Source: Boswellia sacra (Eukaryota; Streptophyta; Magnoliopsida; Sapindales; Burseraceae). Taken from it: DNA of 64,000 nt. Positions 47,260-58,734 of this stretch are shown piece after piece; within the stretch, counting starts at the first letter, position 1, and every line of letters starts with the position of its first letter. Position numbers and translations under genes: made by a program. The stretch is taken from positions 1 to 64,000 of the forward strand of contig SNVD02014733.1 of NCBI GenBank assembly GCA_013180625.2, in the 5' to 3' direction. Under the pieces are notes generated by a model. The model was not told the DNA's origin and searched no databases. It saw nothing but the letters and a program-made list of their open reading frames with translations.

Positions 47260-48109
47260 TGTAAAATCTGGAAGTATGAAGTTATGTGCAATATGACAGT
47301 AAACTATAATATAAAATGGCACAGGAGGATTTTACGTGGTTCGATTATAAAACCTACATCCACAGACGGCTTAGAGCTACAATTCACTAAGTTCTTGTTT
47401 GTAAAATCTTTAGGATCTTTTACAGTCCTGACTCACTCTCAAACACTGAACTAATCTTTGTAAAACAAAATCCCGCCAAAATCTTAAACTCTAGTGACAA
47501 TACCCACTTTCTATCGCTGACAACTTAACAACACACTGTTAAGTAAAACATAACCATGATGTCTGATACTGAATTACATAAACACTCAACTTGCAAGTTC
47601 TCTCAAGTGTATACTAACTCAATCACACATAATCAAAATTTATGCACAATCACAACCTCTCATACATGAATAAAACACTCATAAAACAAAATCAAAGAAG
47701 CATTCCAATTTTGCGTTGAAGCTCTCCTCTAATAATTCTTGAAAGGCCATAACATACACTTATATATAAGTTACGTAAAATAACATTATATATAGTGTGA
47801 TACTCGATTGTGTTATCTCTCGACAATCCTGTAGAATCTTAATCAAATTCAATTAAGATAAAGAACAATACTTTAAGAAGTAATATAAGTAATTTTCTAA
47901 ATGGAATATGACAAAAATAAATATATCCCTAATTCAACTAGGATACATTGATAATGTCCTAATTAAAAGAGATATTCAACATGAATCAAATACTTCCTAA
48001 AATAAACTTTTAGAAATAGTAAAATAAAAAATAATATAATATCTTATTTTAATTACAAGTTTGCCAAAATAATCATATGCTTTAAATATCACGTTTCTTG
48101 ACACCAACA
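47260..48109 (-). repeat. 5' LTR of Copia element 2
   Basis: It begins TGTAAAATCTGGAAGTATGA and ends GACACCAACA on the plus strand; 850 bp. It is the promoter-bearing LTR of this element. Confidence 0.95.
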
Positions 48110-48114
48110 AGTAT
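48110..48114. repeat. Target site duplication, right copy (AGTAT)
   Basis: Identical to 38,376-38,380. Confidence 0.93.
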
Positions 48115-51100
48115 CAAGATGATGTCGCTTGACAAGTGGCGAACAAGTGTCCTGTATTCCTGTAGACATTTAGTTAATAAACTGGCTTGACTTTTTTAAT
48201 TCGGTAGGATGATAAATGAGGTGGGTTGGCTGGATTAGATGGAGTCAGAGATTTCTTTAATTGTTCCGACATTTATAATTAAATAGGAGATAAAGGCATA
48301 AGCGGTACGTTGACTGTTGTCTTTCGGGGAAAAATATCTTCGAAGGTTTTTTTTTTTTTTTCTTCTTTTTTCAATTGAAGTTTCTACGTGTACACACGGA
48401 TTTTTTTTTTTTTAATGATCGGAAGAAAAAATGCTTAACAGTGGAAGGGGATATAGAAGGAGAATATGAGAAACTGAAGCCGAAGGGAAGGAAAGAACTG
48501 TGAATTTGGAAAAGGATGAGAGAAGAGAGAAAGATAATAAGAGAACGCTATAGTATTGTTCAGCTCAAATGATAAAATTGTTCTATTAGATTTGACTGAT
48601 GTTGTTCTGCTTTCATGGTGGTATGGTTCTGTCAAATACAACAAATTATAGTGTTGTTCTATTCAAGCATGATATTGTTATGTCGAGTATGATAGATGTT
48701 ACTCTATTATGCAATGAAGTTGTTCCACTAGACATGACAGTTTTTCACGAGTACTAGTGTGGTGTGATTTTTTTTTCAGTAAAATGTGTGTTACATAATT
48801 TTACTACAAGAGTTTGCTCAATTTTGAATGATTCAATAAAGAGATTTATGATCAATCTGTAGCTGATGACTACATGGCTATCAGATTTACATTATACAAT
48901 TTTTCAAAAAAGATAGAATACAATATACATGATCTAGAAAGATAATGTTATGTTTTGAAAGGAGTTACGTTAGATGATGTTCAGTAAAGTATTATTCTAT
49001 AGAAAAGATTGCCACATAGCCGTATCTATAGATTTTTCAAAAATCTATATGATTTGCATTACAATAAATGAGTTTCTAGTATGCACATAAAATAGCTTTC
49101 ACTCTACGGGCTAAAGTGATGCGTGTTAGGAAAATATAGTAATGGAAATTACTTATTTATATGTTTCAAAGGAAGAAAAGTATACGAATTATTTGAAGAG
49201 AAAGTTTTCTACAAGAGTTAAATTTTTTAAAGGAGAGAAACAAAAGTATTTTATTTGATTTTTAAAATTTATATCCAATCACTCAACCTTCAACTCGCTC
49301 TTTTTCCGGTGATGTATAACTACATTTCATCCGTTAAAAGCATTTTTATTCATTTTGCATCTTTTCATACGTCAAAATATGTTGAATATAAAATTGAATA
49401 TATCAAAAGTCTAAGACCCATTCATGTTATTGCAAATAAATTGTTATTATGGTTAAGCCGAGTGTGGTGGGGAGAAGAGCCTCAGAGTGGTTTATGCTGA
49501 GAAAATGCTTTTGGGATTGTTTTTAAAATAATTTGTAGCTTTATTAAGTATGAAAACAGAGGAAACTCTGTTGTAAAAAGGAATTTTAAAATTTTAAATA
49601 GAATTTTCCAATAAGATCCACTTTGTTATTTAATGAAAAACAGAGGAAACGTTTTATCATTAATTTTGCCTCAAAACTATATTTAATTTTCTTTTTCTTT
49701 TTTTTAAGACACATTTCAATTATTATTTTCCTTTAGAGAAGTTGATTCAATGAATAATTATAGTTGGGATTGATCTTGTCACCTAACCTAGAATAATAAA
49801 TGATTTTCGATATAATCATAAATATTAGACAAAAATTTTATTGATTAATTTTAAGGATGCATGTAACATCACACCCTAATGTTTTCAGTTTGGTGAGACC
49901 ATTGGAATTAAATCAAACTTAAAAGTATTGTTTAATTAATCCATGTTAAGATAGGATTGGACCTAATGAAGGGTCCGAAAATTTTCTTCAGAGTGAGCAC
50001 AATGTAGTCTTAATATATGAGTAGCTAAATACAATAATTAAGATTTAATTATATTTAAAATAGTTTTGAGATAAATTAAAAATTAGATAATTTTTTCATT
50101 TTTGTACAAGATAAAATTTTCTAACATATTCATAAGTTATAAAGTCTTTTGATTATAATTAAATTAATATATTTTAAATAATATTGTTTTAACACGTTAT
50201 ATGAGAGCTAAACGTCTTTAATATTTAGATTTTAATGTTCTATAAATAGAGAATTTATTTTTTTGGTACTATTTCATTATATAAATGTAAGATTCTATAA
50301 ATTAGCAAAATGATGATGAACTGAGTTCAAAGAATATATATAAATTTAGATTGATGTAATATATTGCAAATAATTTTCAAATCCATTATGATTATGTATA
50401 TTCTAAATGCCTTCTAAATAAATTGTGAGTACATATATCATGACATTTCAATCATACAATAATATAAAATGTAGGGATATGAATAAACCCACTTAACCAT
50501 GTAACTCTAAGAGGGTTTAACTAAAAAAACACATAAAATTAAGGGTGAACCTAAGGGTTGGAGGGTATATTTGTTAAAATTAGGTATTCTTTATATGAAG
50601 GTATATTTATAATTTTTGAAACTTAAGGGAGTAGAACAAAATTGCAACTTTTCAATAGGGCCTGGTCACAACATTGGTATGCCTATGATTGGAACTAGTG
50701 GTTGGCAATTAGTATAGGATTCATGATCAAATTAAATTAATTAATATTCCTAATAAGATAAGAAGTCATGTTAAGATTAGAATTAGTAATTCCTAATTAC
50801 GTTTAAATTAGAATTAATTATTTGATTTGATTTAGTATGACCAGTATTCATTACTTGAGTGGGATTAGGAAGAATCTATTACATATGTTTTCAATTTTAA
50901 TTAAGAAGAATTAAGTAGTGATTTCTTCCTCAATTATTTTTCTTTGTTTTCTTATGAGCTTGAGTTGAGTATTATTCTTGAAAATTGAGAGAGTTATTTT
51001 TCAATAGAGATGACATTTTCAAAACTATACCAATAAAATTCTTGTTAGATAATATCAAAGGGCCTCTGATCGACCAGCCTCAACCAATGAATAAGAAAAG

Positions 51101-51698
51101 TAACGGTATGAAATGAAAACTAAGAACTTGAACAAGACTTTTGTAACAAAATAATGTAACCTCTTCCTATAAAGGTATAATGCCACGAAATTTTTTTTTA
51201 CAAATTTTTATTTCAAAATTGGCAACTTTGATCTGACCTAAACTTTCATATTCTTTTATAAAAGGCTTCAAGAATATTGATTTTGTAAATAAATAAAAAT
51301 TTGGCTTGCAAGGCTTAAAAACCCGAGAGCACAAAACTGAGAAGAGAATTGCAAAACTTGTGAGTGAAGGAGAAGAAAAAAAGGAAATAGAAGAAAGGTG
51401 GAGAAGAAAAAGAAGAAAAAGGATAAAAAGAGAAAGAGAATAATATTATAATTGGTTTGCTTATATGATAAGGTGTTCTTTGCATGTATATTTCTTCTAT
51501 TTTGCTTATATGATGTTATAGTTACTTATTTTAATGTGTTTAATAGTAAGTGTTCTAATCTATAGTATAGGTAGATATCCTATTGGAAGTTTTAATTTTT
51601 TATCCAAATTTTTAGTAATAAACTGTCTAGCAACTATTATTTTGTTACTTAAATTTTAAATTTTAAACCTACAAATTGAGTTGGATGGATATTAAAAG

Positions 51699-51764
<66 letters not shown>

Positions 51765-52231
51765 GTTTATATGTATGTGATATAATTTCATTAATTTAAC
51801 ACAAATTATATGCATTGTAAACCAATTACATCATATAGTTAGAATCTTTCATATAAATTTTTGAAGATCCCAATTTTAATGCAATAGCAATACTATATAT
51901 TTCCTAAATTTCTACACAATTTTTGCATCCTAAGTGAGCAACTATTTAGGAAAACATATCATTTACCACATGAATTCAATCACTTGATACATTAATTCAA
52001 CATCTACATGGTAATATCAAATCAAGTTACATCATTTGGGAAGTAAAATTGGAATTGAAACTTGGAGACCATAACATCAATCTAAATATAGCTTCTTAAA
52101 TATTTAATATCACATCACTTGACATAAAAATCACTACAGAAATACATGAAATACAATATAACACTGTTTCTTAATCCAATGATAATGAAAATTAATTAGT
52201 TGACAATATTATGAAGAATAAATGCTACAAG
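48115..52231. other. Gene-free AT-rich region
   Basis: 48,150-48,560 is a diverged copy of sequence left of Copia element 2. T-runs lie at 48,348-48,362 and 48,402-48,412. A purine-rich block is at 51,367-51,440 and a long (TA)n at 51,702-51,760. ORFs at 48,435 and 49,255 have no recognisable features. No gene is supported. Confidence 0.6.
51702..51760. repeat. (TA)n microsatellite
   Basis: About 58 bp of alternating TA. Confidence 0.95.
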
Positions 52232-52236
52232 CCTAT

Positions 52237-53606
52237 TGTTACACCCTTAATATTTGCACATGGCTGGCATAGCATGCCTTGCGCTATGCCATGGCTTGGA
52301 TGGGGCAGCAGTGGTGCCCGCCAACGAGAAGCGTACGGGTGAGCGCTTAAGCAAGGTGCGGAGACATTGCGTGGTGTGATAGAGGCATTGATGCGCAAGG
52401 AGAAGCACAAGGCAATGTGAACGCTAACATAAGGGGATGTGTAGCATAACGAAGCAATATGCACGCACGGGTAGCGGGCGTAGTGTGGCACACGCATGGA
52501 GATGGGTGTGGCACAACATGATGACATGCACGCACGGGTTGCGGGCATGATGTGTGGAGCGCACATGGGAGTTGGGTGCGACACAGCGATGCAACACGTA
52601 CGTTGGAGCAACGTAGCGCAACAACACTAGCACATGCACGCATGCGGGCTGGAACGCTTGCGAGGCAGCAGGCATACGCACGAGTATCGCGCAACAATGC
52701 AGCAACATGGTGCATGACATCAGGCGACATGGTGCGCAGCAGCGGTTCATGGTGCAAATTGGTGGTGTTAGTGGGCATAAGTCATGGCACATATCCAGGT
52801 GGATAGTGGCTCCTAAAATTTAGGAGGTAGTGGGTAAAGTGGGTAGAATGCATTTCCTAGAGTGTAGGAAGTGGCAGCACAAACAGTGGGTTGCACTTCC
52901 CCACTAACTTGGTGGTTGAGTGGACTCAACCACGTCCCTAAAAAGTAGGAGCGAATATGGGACAGTGGCTTGAGGAAGTTATTCTAATGTTTCAGGCCAT
53001 GATCTCCACTCATAAGTAGTGGGGGATGCTTGTGAGAAGGAATGGGAAGTGGCTTGAGGAAGTTATTCCCATGTTCCATGCCATAATCTCCACTCATGGG
53101 TAGTGGGGGAAGCGTGTGGCAGCGTAAGAGCGTGCCACCTCACCTAGTAGTTGGGGTTGTCAACTACATGGACCATGTGGCGTGCAGCACATGGATTGAG
53201 GACCTATCAACCAAGGGTGTTGGTTGGTGTTTTGCCTATAAATTGTGCCAAGGGTGGGGGCCGGAAAGGACACGAACTAGATACAACAAGAGAGTACACA
53301 CATTGAGAGAATTGCTTAGGGAAGCAATTGTGCTTGTAGCTTGTGTGAGTAGGCTAGAGTGTGTTTCCAGCTCAATACCTTGGGGTGGTATCTGTAATCT
53401 TTTCTTTGAGGGAATAAAGAAAAGTTGGAAGTTGGTGCTTCAGTAAATTTGTTGTGCCTTGTGTCAAAAAATTTGTGTGTGCATTGCGTGCAGTTTTTGT
53501 GTGTTAATCTCGAGTGGCCTAGAGTGCAGTTTATCGAGTAGCTGGCTAAGTAGGTGTTTAACGCTATCGCAGGGCAATTCGTATATCAGAAAAAAGTCTT
53601 GTGACA
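52237..53606 (+). repeat. 5' LTR of gag-protease Gypsy element
   Basis: TGTTACACCCTTAATATTTG ... AGTCTTGTGACA. Many CACGCAC-like words give spurious antisense ORFs rich in Cys, His and Ala. A unit of about 87 bp (GTGGCTTGAGGAAGTTATTC ... AGTGGGGGA) is tandemly duplicated near 52,960-53,113. The text AAGGGTGGGGGCCGGAAAGG lies near the likely RNA start, after TGCCTATAAATTGTG (TATA-like, about 53,233). Confidence 0.92.
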
Positions 53607-53607
53607 A

Positions 53608-53622
53608 GTGGTATCAGAGCCA
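53608..53622 (+). other. Primer binding site (initiator Met-tRNA)
   Basis: GTGGTATCAGAGCCA lies one base after the LTR end. This is the standard plant initiator Met-tRNA complement (TGGTATCAGAGC), here undamaged. Confidence 0.92.
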
Positions 53623-53850
53623 GGTTGGTGAAGAGAGTCAGGTTGGTGAAGAGAGCCAGGTTGGCGAAGGGAAGCCAAGGTTGGCCAAAAGGGCCAAAGT
53701 GGCATCACAACCTGGTTGTGGTGAAGGCAACCCGATTGGTGAGTCAATCAGGTTATGGCAAAGACAACCCAGTTGGTGGAGTCAATTAGGTTGTGACAAA
53801 TGCAACTAGGTTGGTGGAGTTAACCAAGTTATGGCAAAGAGGCCAAGGTT
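53623..53850 (+). repeat. GTTGGTGAAGAGAG-type short tandem repeats
   Basis: About three tandem copies of an 18-bp unit (GGTTGGTGAAGAGAGYCA) grade into looser repeats of GGTTGTGR-MAA-GGCAAC and GTTGGTGGAGT up to about 53,850. They sit right after the primer site, in the leader. Confidence 0.8.
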
Positions 53851-54039
53851 AACAAAGGCATGTTTGAAGGGTCAAGCGTGATTCAAATCTGTCCACACAT
53901 AGTTGGGTGATTTTTTGAGCACAATGAGAGACAAGACAGCTCGAGGATAAGTTGGCTTGATTGGCATACCATAGACTATGGAGAGTCTAGTGTAGCAATC
54001 AAAGATGTGTGGGGCTGAGATTGCAACCTTACATGGAAT

Positions 54040-55247
54040 GATTGAGGAGTTCGTGTGTGAGGAGGATACCAAAGGAGAACAACCAATGATTGAGACGTGG
54101 GAAAGACTTAAACGGGAATTGTAGGGTCAATTCCTACCTTGCAATGTGAGGCCTACCTTGCAATGCGGGGTGGCTTGCAAGGGAAAGCCTAAAGAAGCTC
54201 AAACATACGGGTTTTGGGCGTGAGTATGTGAAGGAATTTAGCTCATTGATGTTGGACATCAAGAATATATCGGATGAAGACAAGCTTTTCAACTTTATAT
54301 AGAGATTGCAGCCTTGGGCGTAAGCGGAGTTGCGTAGGCAAGGAGTAACGAATTTACCAACTGCAATTGCTGCTGCAGATGGTTTGGTTGACTTCCATTT
54401 TGAGGCATTTTTCATGCATGAGAGGAAGAAGCCCGAAGGAAGGAAGAAGGCTGGAGTTTCCAAGGGAGAGAACATGGAAGCCGAGTTCAGCAAGACCAAA
54501 CAAGAAGAATTGCAATAGGGGAAAAGCAAGCTTATGGGGTGCTTCATCTGTGACGGGCCTCATAGGGCAAAAGACTGTCCAAGACGGAGTGAGCTAAATG
54601 CTTTGGTAGCGGAAAGCAAGCCACGAAAGGCCAAAAATGAGGTAATTCCTATACGCATGAGTCCTTTAATGTTGAACAACATTTATTGGATGTGTGATTC
54701 GACGGGGCTCTTGTACATATGGATATTTATCGATGGGCAATCTGTGCACGCTATGTTAGATACGGGATCTACACACAATTTCCTTTCTTCAAGGGAAGTG
54801 GAGAGGTTGGAGTTGTGTCCAGAGAGCCCCTCGCTAGAGGTCAAAGCAGCGAACTTTACAATGTCGGTTTGTGAAACACTATCCACGACTATACTAATTA
54901 GCTCATGGGAGGGGCCAATGAACTTGACGGTGGTTCCATTGAGCGATTTTGAGCTGATATTGAGGATGGAGTTTTTTCTTCAATACAACGTGGGTTTGAT
55001 TCCTTATTTGCATACGGTATCCATACCAGATCCGGAGAATTCGATAGAGGTGAAGGCTCAATTGTTGACTAGTGGTAGACGTGGAGTGAGGCCATTCCAG
55101 TCGGCTAGGCAATTGGAAAGGGGTTTTGACATGGGAGTGGAGTCCTTTTTGATGGCGCATATAGGTCCAACGGAGTGGCTCGAGTTGTCGGCTGTCAAGG
55201 ATGCAAATGGGGTGCATCCTGGACTTCCAAAAACCCTTACCAATTGA
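54040..55247 (+). pseudogene. Gypsy gag zinc knuckle and protease
   Basis: The Gag C-terminus shows the CX2CX4HX4C knuckle CFICDGPHRAKDC (54,540-54,580), preceded by a Lys/Glu-rich stretch. The protease motif MLDTGSTHNFLSSREVERL is at about 54,750-54,810, with later PLSDFELILRMEFF (usual LGMDFL), its C-terminal part. Upstream gag (about 54,040-54,520) is in pieces with frame changes and stops (GAACGGGAATTGTAGG near 54,120; TAG near 54,299). After 55,247 no RT follows. It would make particles and cut Gag; with RT absent it is nonautonomous. Confidence 0.85.
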
Positions 55248-56299
55248 TTTACGTGGGCGATCACTACAGTGAGATGGCTGATGGTGCGATGATCCCTAAA
55301 CATCAGTTCCTTACCAGTGGCATATATCCGGGCTAGGGAGTAGCGGATGGTGAAATGAGCTGCTGAATGAGGTTTATATTCAACGCGGAGAGTTCATTTG
55401 GTGTGCTGGTATCATGAGGATGCATTGTAGTGATAAATTGGTGCTTTCATGGGTGAGTACAGTAAGGAAATGAAGGCGAGGGTCTTCAACAGCCTTTGGG
55501 GAATGATGAGAAACTAATGCAATCAGTTTCAGGGGAGTTTATTCATGCGTAGCAAAGGTTGGCAAAGAATCATTCTTATGGGATAGATTGATTCAATAAA
55601 CATAGAGTTTCATGCGGTACTACATACCTACCTACGGTTTGAGGCAGCGAAGTTGTTATATGGTGGCGTACCTTTTAAATCCAGAAGACGAAGAACCATT
55701 GGTGCGGTTCATGAGCGGATTTTCAGTGGCGCTTTTTCAACACCATGGGGAATGGAGTTGAGAAGAGACTGCAAATCATCATCAATTTGAGGGCAACTTG
55801 ATCGGGGATGATTGCGCTACGTGAGGATAAATCTGCAACAACAGCGTGTGGCCGGAGTCACAGGAGAGAATTGGGTTTGGGTGACTTGATGCAACCCATT
55901 AGAGTGTAGCAATGGGAAGAGTAGTTAGGACATTGCGTCAAGGCCTAATTCTAAAGTGGACAGTTGGGGGTAGTTGTCAAAATTATTGTAGTTTTGGGTA
56001 AAGCTACAAACTAAGGCTAATTGTGTGAGTTCCAAATGCCTTTGGAGACTTGGTTGATTAGGTGGGCACCGACAAGCCAAGAAGCTCCTCCTGTTTTCGT
56101 GAGACAGTAGGACAAGGATGCGGGCGAGATCCTTGATCATCAGAGCTAGGGGAGTTAGAGAAAGGGAGTATCTAATTTTGAGGCAATAGCATGTGGGATC
56201 GCTATTTGGGAGAGGAAAATCACATGATGAGGAAACGTGAGGAGGGCAACAACAACATCCTTCTAACGAGGACGTCCAGCTCTTCTGGTGGTGGTGGTT
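55248..56299 (+). other. Degraded interior of gag-protease Gypsy element
   Basis: No RT, RNase H or integrase motif is seen in any frame. A short open stretch near 55,655-55,730 (LLNPEDEEPLVRFMSG-like) is unrecognised. It ends in TGGTGGTGGTGGTT before the 3' LTR, in place of a clean polypurine tract. Confidence 0.55.
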
Positions 56300-57666
56300 T
56301 GTTACACCCTTAATATTCACACATGGCTGGCATAGCATGCCTTGCGCTATGCCATGGCTTGGATGGGGCAACAGTGGTGCATGCCAATGAGAAGCGCACT
56401 GGTGAGCGCTTAAGCAAGGTACGGAGATGTTGCGTGGTGTGATAGAGGCATTGATGCGCGAGGAGAAGCGCAAGGCACTGTGAATGCTAACACAGGGGGA
56501 TGTGTAACGCAACGAAGTAATAAGCACGCACGGGTAGCATGCGTAGTGTGGCACGCGCATGGAGATGGGCGTGGCATAGCATGATAACATGCACACACGG
56601 GTTGCGGGCATGATGTGTGGAGCGCACATGGGAGTTGGGCGACACAGCGATGCAACGCGTACATTAGGGCAACGTAGCACAACAACACTTGCATATACAC
56701 GCATGTGGGCTGGGACGCTTGCGAGGTAGTAGGCACTCGCACGAGTAGCGCATAACAATACAGCGACATGGGGCATGGCATCGAGCGACATGACGCGTAG
56801 CAGCGGTTCATAGTGCAAATTGGTGGTGTTAGTGGGCATAAATCATGGCACATATCCAGGGGAATAGTGGCTCCTAAAATTAAGGAGGTAGTGGGTAAAG
56901 TGGGTAGAATGCATTTCCTAGAGTGTAGGAAGTGGCAGCACAAATGGTGGGCTGCACTTCCCCACTAACTTGGTGGTTGAGTGGACTCAACCATGTCCCT
57001 AAAAAGTAGGAGCGAAAATGGGAAAGTGGCTTGAGGAAGTTATTCTCATGTTCCAAACCATGATCTCCACTCATAGGTAGTGGGGGATGCTTGTGAGAGG
57101 AAATGGGAAGTGGCTTGAGAAAGTTATTCCCATGTTCCATGCCATGATCTCCGCTCATGGGTAGTGGGGGAAGCGTGTGGCAGCGTAGGAGCACGCCACC
57201 TCGCCTAGTAGTTGGGGTTGTCAACTACATAGACCAAGTGGCGTGCAGCACATGGATTTAAGACCTATCGACCAGGGGTGTTAGTTGGTGTTTTGCCTAT
57301 AAATTGTACCAAGGGTGGGGGCTGGAAAGGACACAAACTAGATACAACAAGAGAGTACATGCATTGAGAGAATTGCTTAGGGAAGCAATTGTGCTTGTAG
57401 CTTTTGTGAGTAGGCTAGAGTGTGTTTCCAGCTCAATACCTTGGGCGGCATTTGTAATCTTTTCTTTGAGGGAATAAAGAAAAGTTGGAAGTCGGTGCTT
57501 CTGTAAATTCGTTGTGCCTTATGTCAAAAAATTTGTGTGTGCATTGCATGTAATTTTTGTGTATTAACCTCGGGTGGTCTAGAGTGCGGTTTATCGAGTA
57601 GCTGGCTAAGTAGGTGCTTAGCGCTATCGCAGGGCAATCCGCATATAAGAAAAAAGTCCTGTGACA
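56300..57666 (+). repeat. 3' LTR of gag-protease Gypsy element
   Basis: TGTTACACCCTTAATATTCA ... AGTCCTGTGACA, aligned along its whole length with 52,237-53,606, including the internal duplicated unit. Confidence 0.92.
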
Positions 57667-57671
57667 CCTAC

Positions 57672-58116
57672 CAACTATGGATGCTAATATGCAACCGTGT
57701 ATAAATCACAAATGGAGAAAAAGAAGTCCTATTAAAAGTTTCAATAAATTAAAACTTAATAAATATATGAGTTGATAAATATATTGATATCATAGAATTT
57801 TTCATCATTTTGACTTAAAATATTAATTATTAGATTGAGATTAATAGTAGGTGTGTTTGCACCCAACTTTTTTATTAACACACCCATTTTTTTAATGAAA
57901 ATTTTTATCACAGAGTTATCCCTAGATTATTTTACAATTAAATACACTAAAACTTCATTAACTTGAGAGTGAGGCTATTCGCAACCACAAAATTAACTTT
58001 TTGTATTCAATTTCTAAAACACCTACTATTGAATTTAAGAAACTATATGTTTCCTCTATAAACTTCTTAGTATACTAAAAATTAATAACCTTCCTTTGAT
58101 ATTTATAATCTTGTCA
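57672..58116. other. Intergenic, AT-rich
   Basis: No gene or element recognised between the Gypsy element and the CACTA terminus. Confidence 0.5.
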
Positions 58117-58139
58117 CACTACAACATGGAAAGGCATTT

Positions 58140-58455
58140 GCGGCGGTAAAAGCAACCGCAGTAAAAGCTTTTGCGGCGGTTTTTGTCCGCCGCAGATAGT
58201 TTTATACAGCGGTTTTGTTGTTCGACGCAAAAACCTACGACGAAATGGGATTGGCATATAACACACCGGTTTACGGCGGTTTTAGAACCGCCTCAAAAGG
58301 CACTTTATACGGCAGTTTGGTAACCGCCTCAAAAGGGCCTTTATACGGCGGTTTTCTGCCCACCGTATAAAGAGCCTTTTGAGGCGGTTTTGAAACCGCT
58401 GTATAAGACTTAATTTATTTTGAAAATTCTGTTTGCGACGACCAAGAAACCGCCG
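58140..58455. repeat. CACTA subterminal repeat array
   Basis: At least ten copies of GGCGGTTT/AAACCGCC words occur in both directions (e.g. TTTGCGGCGGTTTTTG, TTTATACGGCGGTTTTC, TTTTGAGGCGGTTTTG). These can form hairpins. In the family such arrays bind the element's own TNPA-like protein. Confidence 0.85.
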
Positions 58456-58734
58456 TAAATGATTTTTTTGGGGGAAATTCTTTTCCTCTTTAATGTTGTT
58501 TACTGTTTAAAGATTAAATAACCTATCTGGCAAAAATATTTTTATATGTTTCTCCAATCATTCAATAAATATGATAGAATAAAATCAAATATCAAGATAT
58601 ATCACATAAATAGTTTAAGCATAACGTAAACAAACCAAACATAATTCAATCATCATTCACACTGTTCAACATCATATAATCAAATATTTAAACATCTGAT
58701 CAGTTACATAATTCAGCAGCGTCCACAAAACTCA

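Larger units (their letters stand above)
38381..48109 (-). mobile_element. SIRE/Maximus-type Copia retrotransposon 2, minus strand
   Basis: A full-length structure of 9.73 kb with two LTRs (844 and 850 bp), a perfect AGTAT duplication, a primer site, gag, pol, extra 3' ORF and polypurine tract. It is the same family as element 1, without the MITE. About 6 differences in the first 100 LTR bases point to an older insertion than the Tat Gypsy. All ORFs are interrupted. Confidence 0.95.
52237..57666 (+). mobile_element. Gag-protease-only Gypsy-type LTR retrotransposon (nonautonomous)
   Basis: Two LTRs of 1,370 and 1,367 bp flank a 2.7 kb interior. Flanking CCTAT (52,232-52,236) and CCTAC (57,667-57,671) form a 5-bp duplication with one change. 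A Met-tRNA primer site follows the left LTR. The interior keeps Gag zinc knuckle and protease but no RT or integrase motifs, so it depends on a helper. LTRs are GC-rich compared with the surroundings and differ by roughly 8% in the first 190 bases, mostly transitions at CpG-like sites. Confidence 0.9.

Noticed and set aside
52225..52806. Overlapping ORFs on both strands rich in Cys, His and Ala
   Set aside because: They lie fully in the GC-rich LTR (and recur in the other LTR at 56,300-56,940); caused by repeated CACGCA words, no domain.
53623..53850. Possible CRISPR-like array
   Set aside because: Repeats are directly adjacent without unique spacers, in a plant retroelement leader.
58140..58455. 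Hairpin array considered as microRNA or ncRNA gene
   Set aside because: The inverted GCGGTTT words are explained by CACTA subterminal repeats; no separate transcript evidence.
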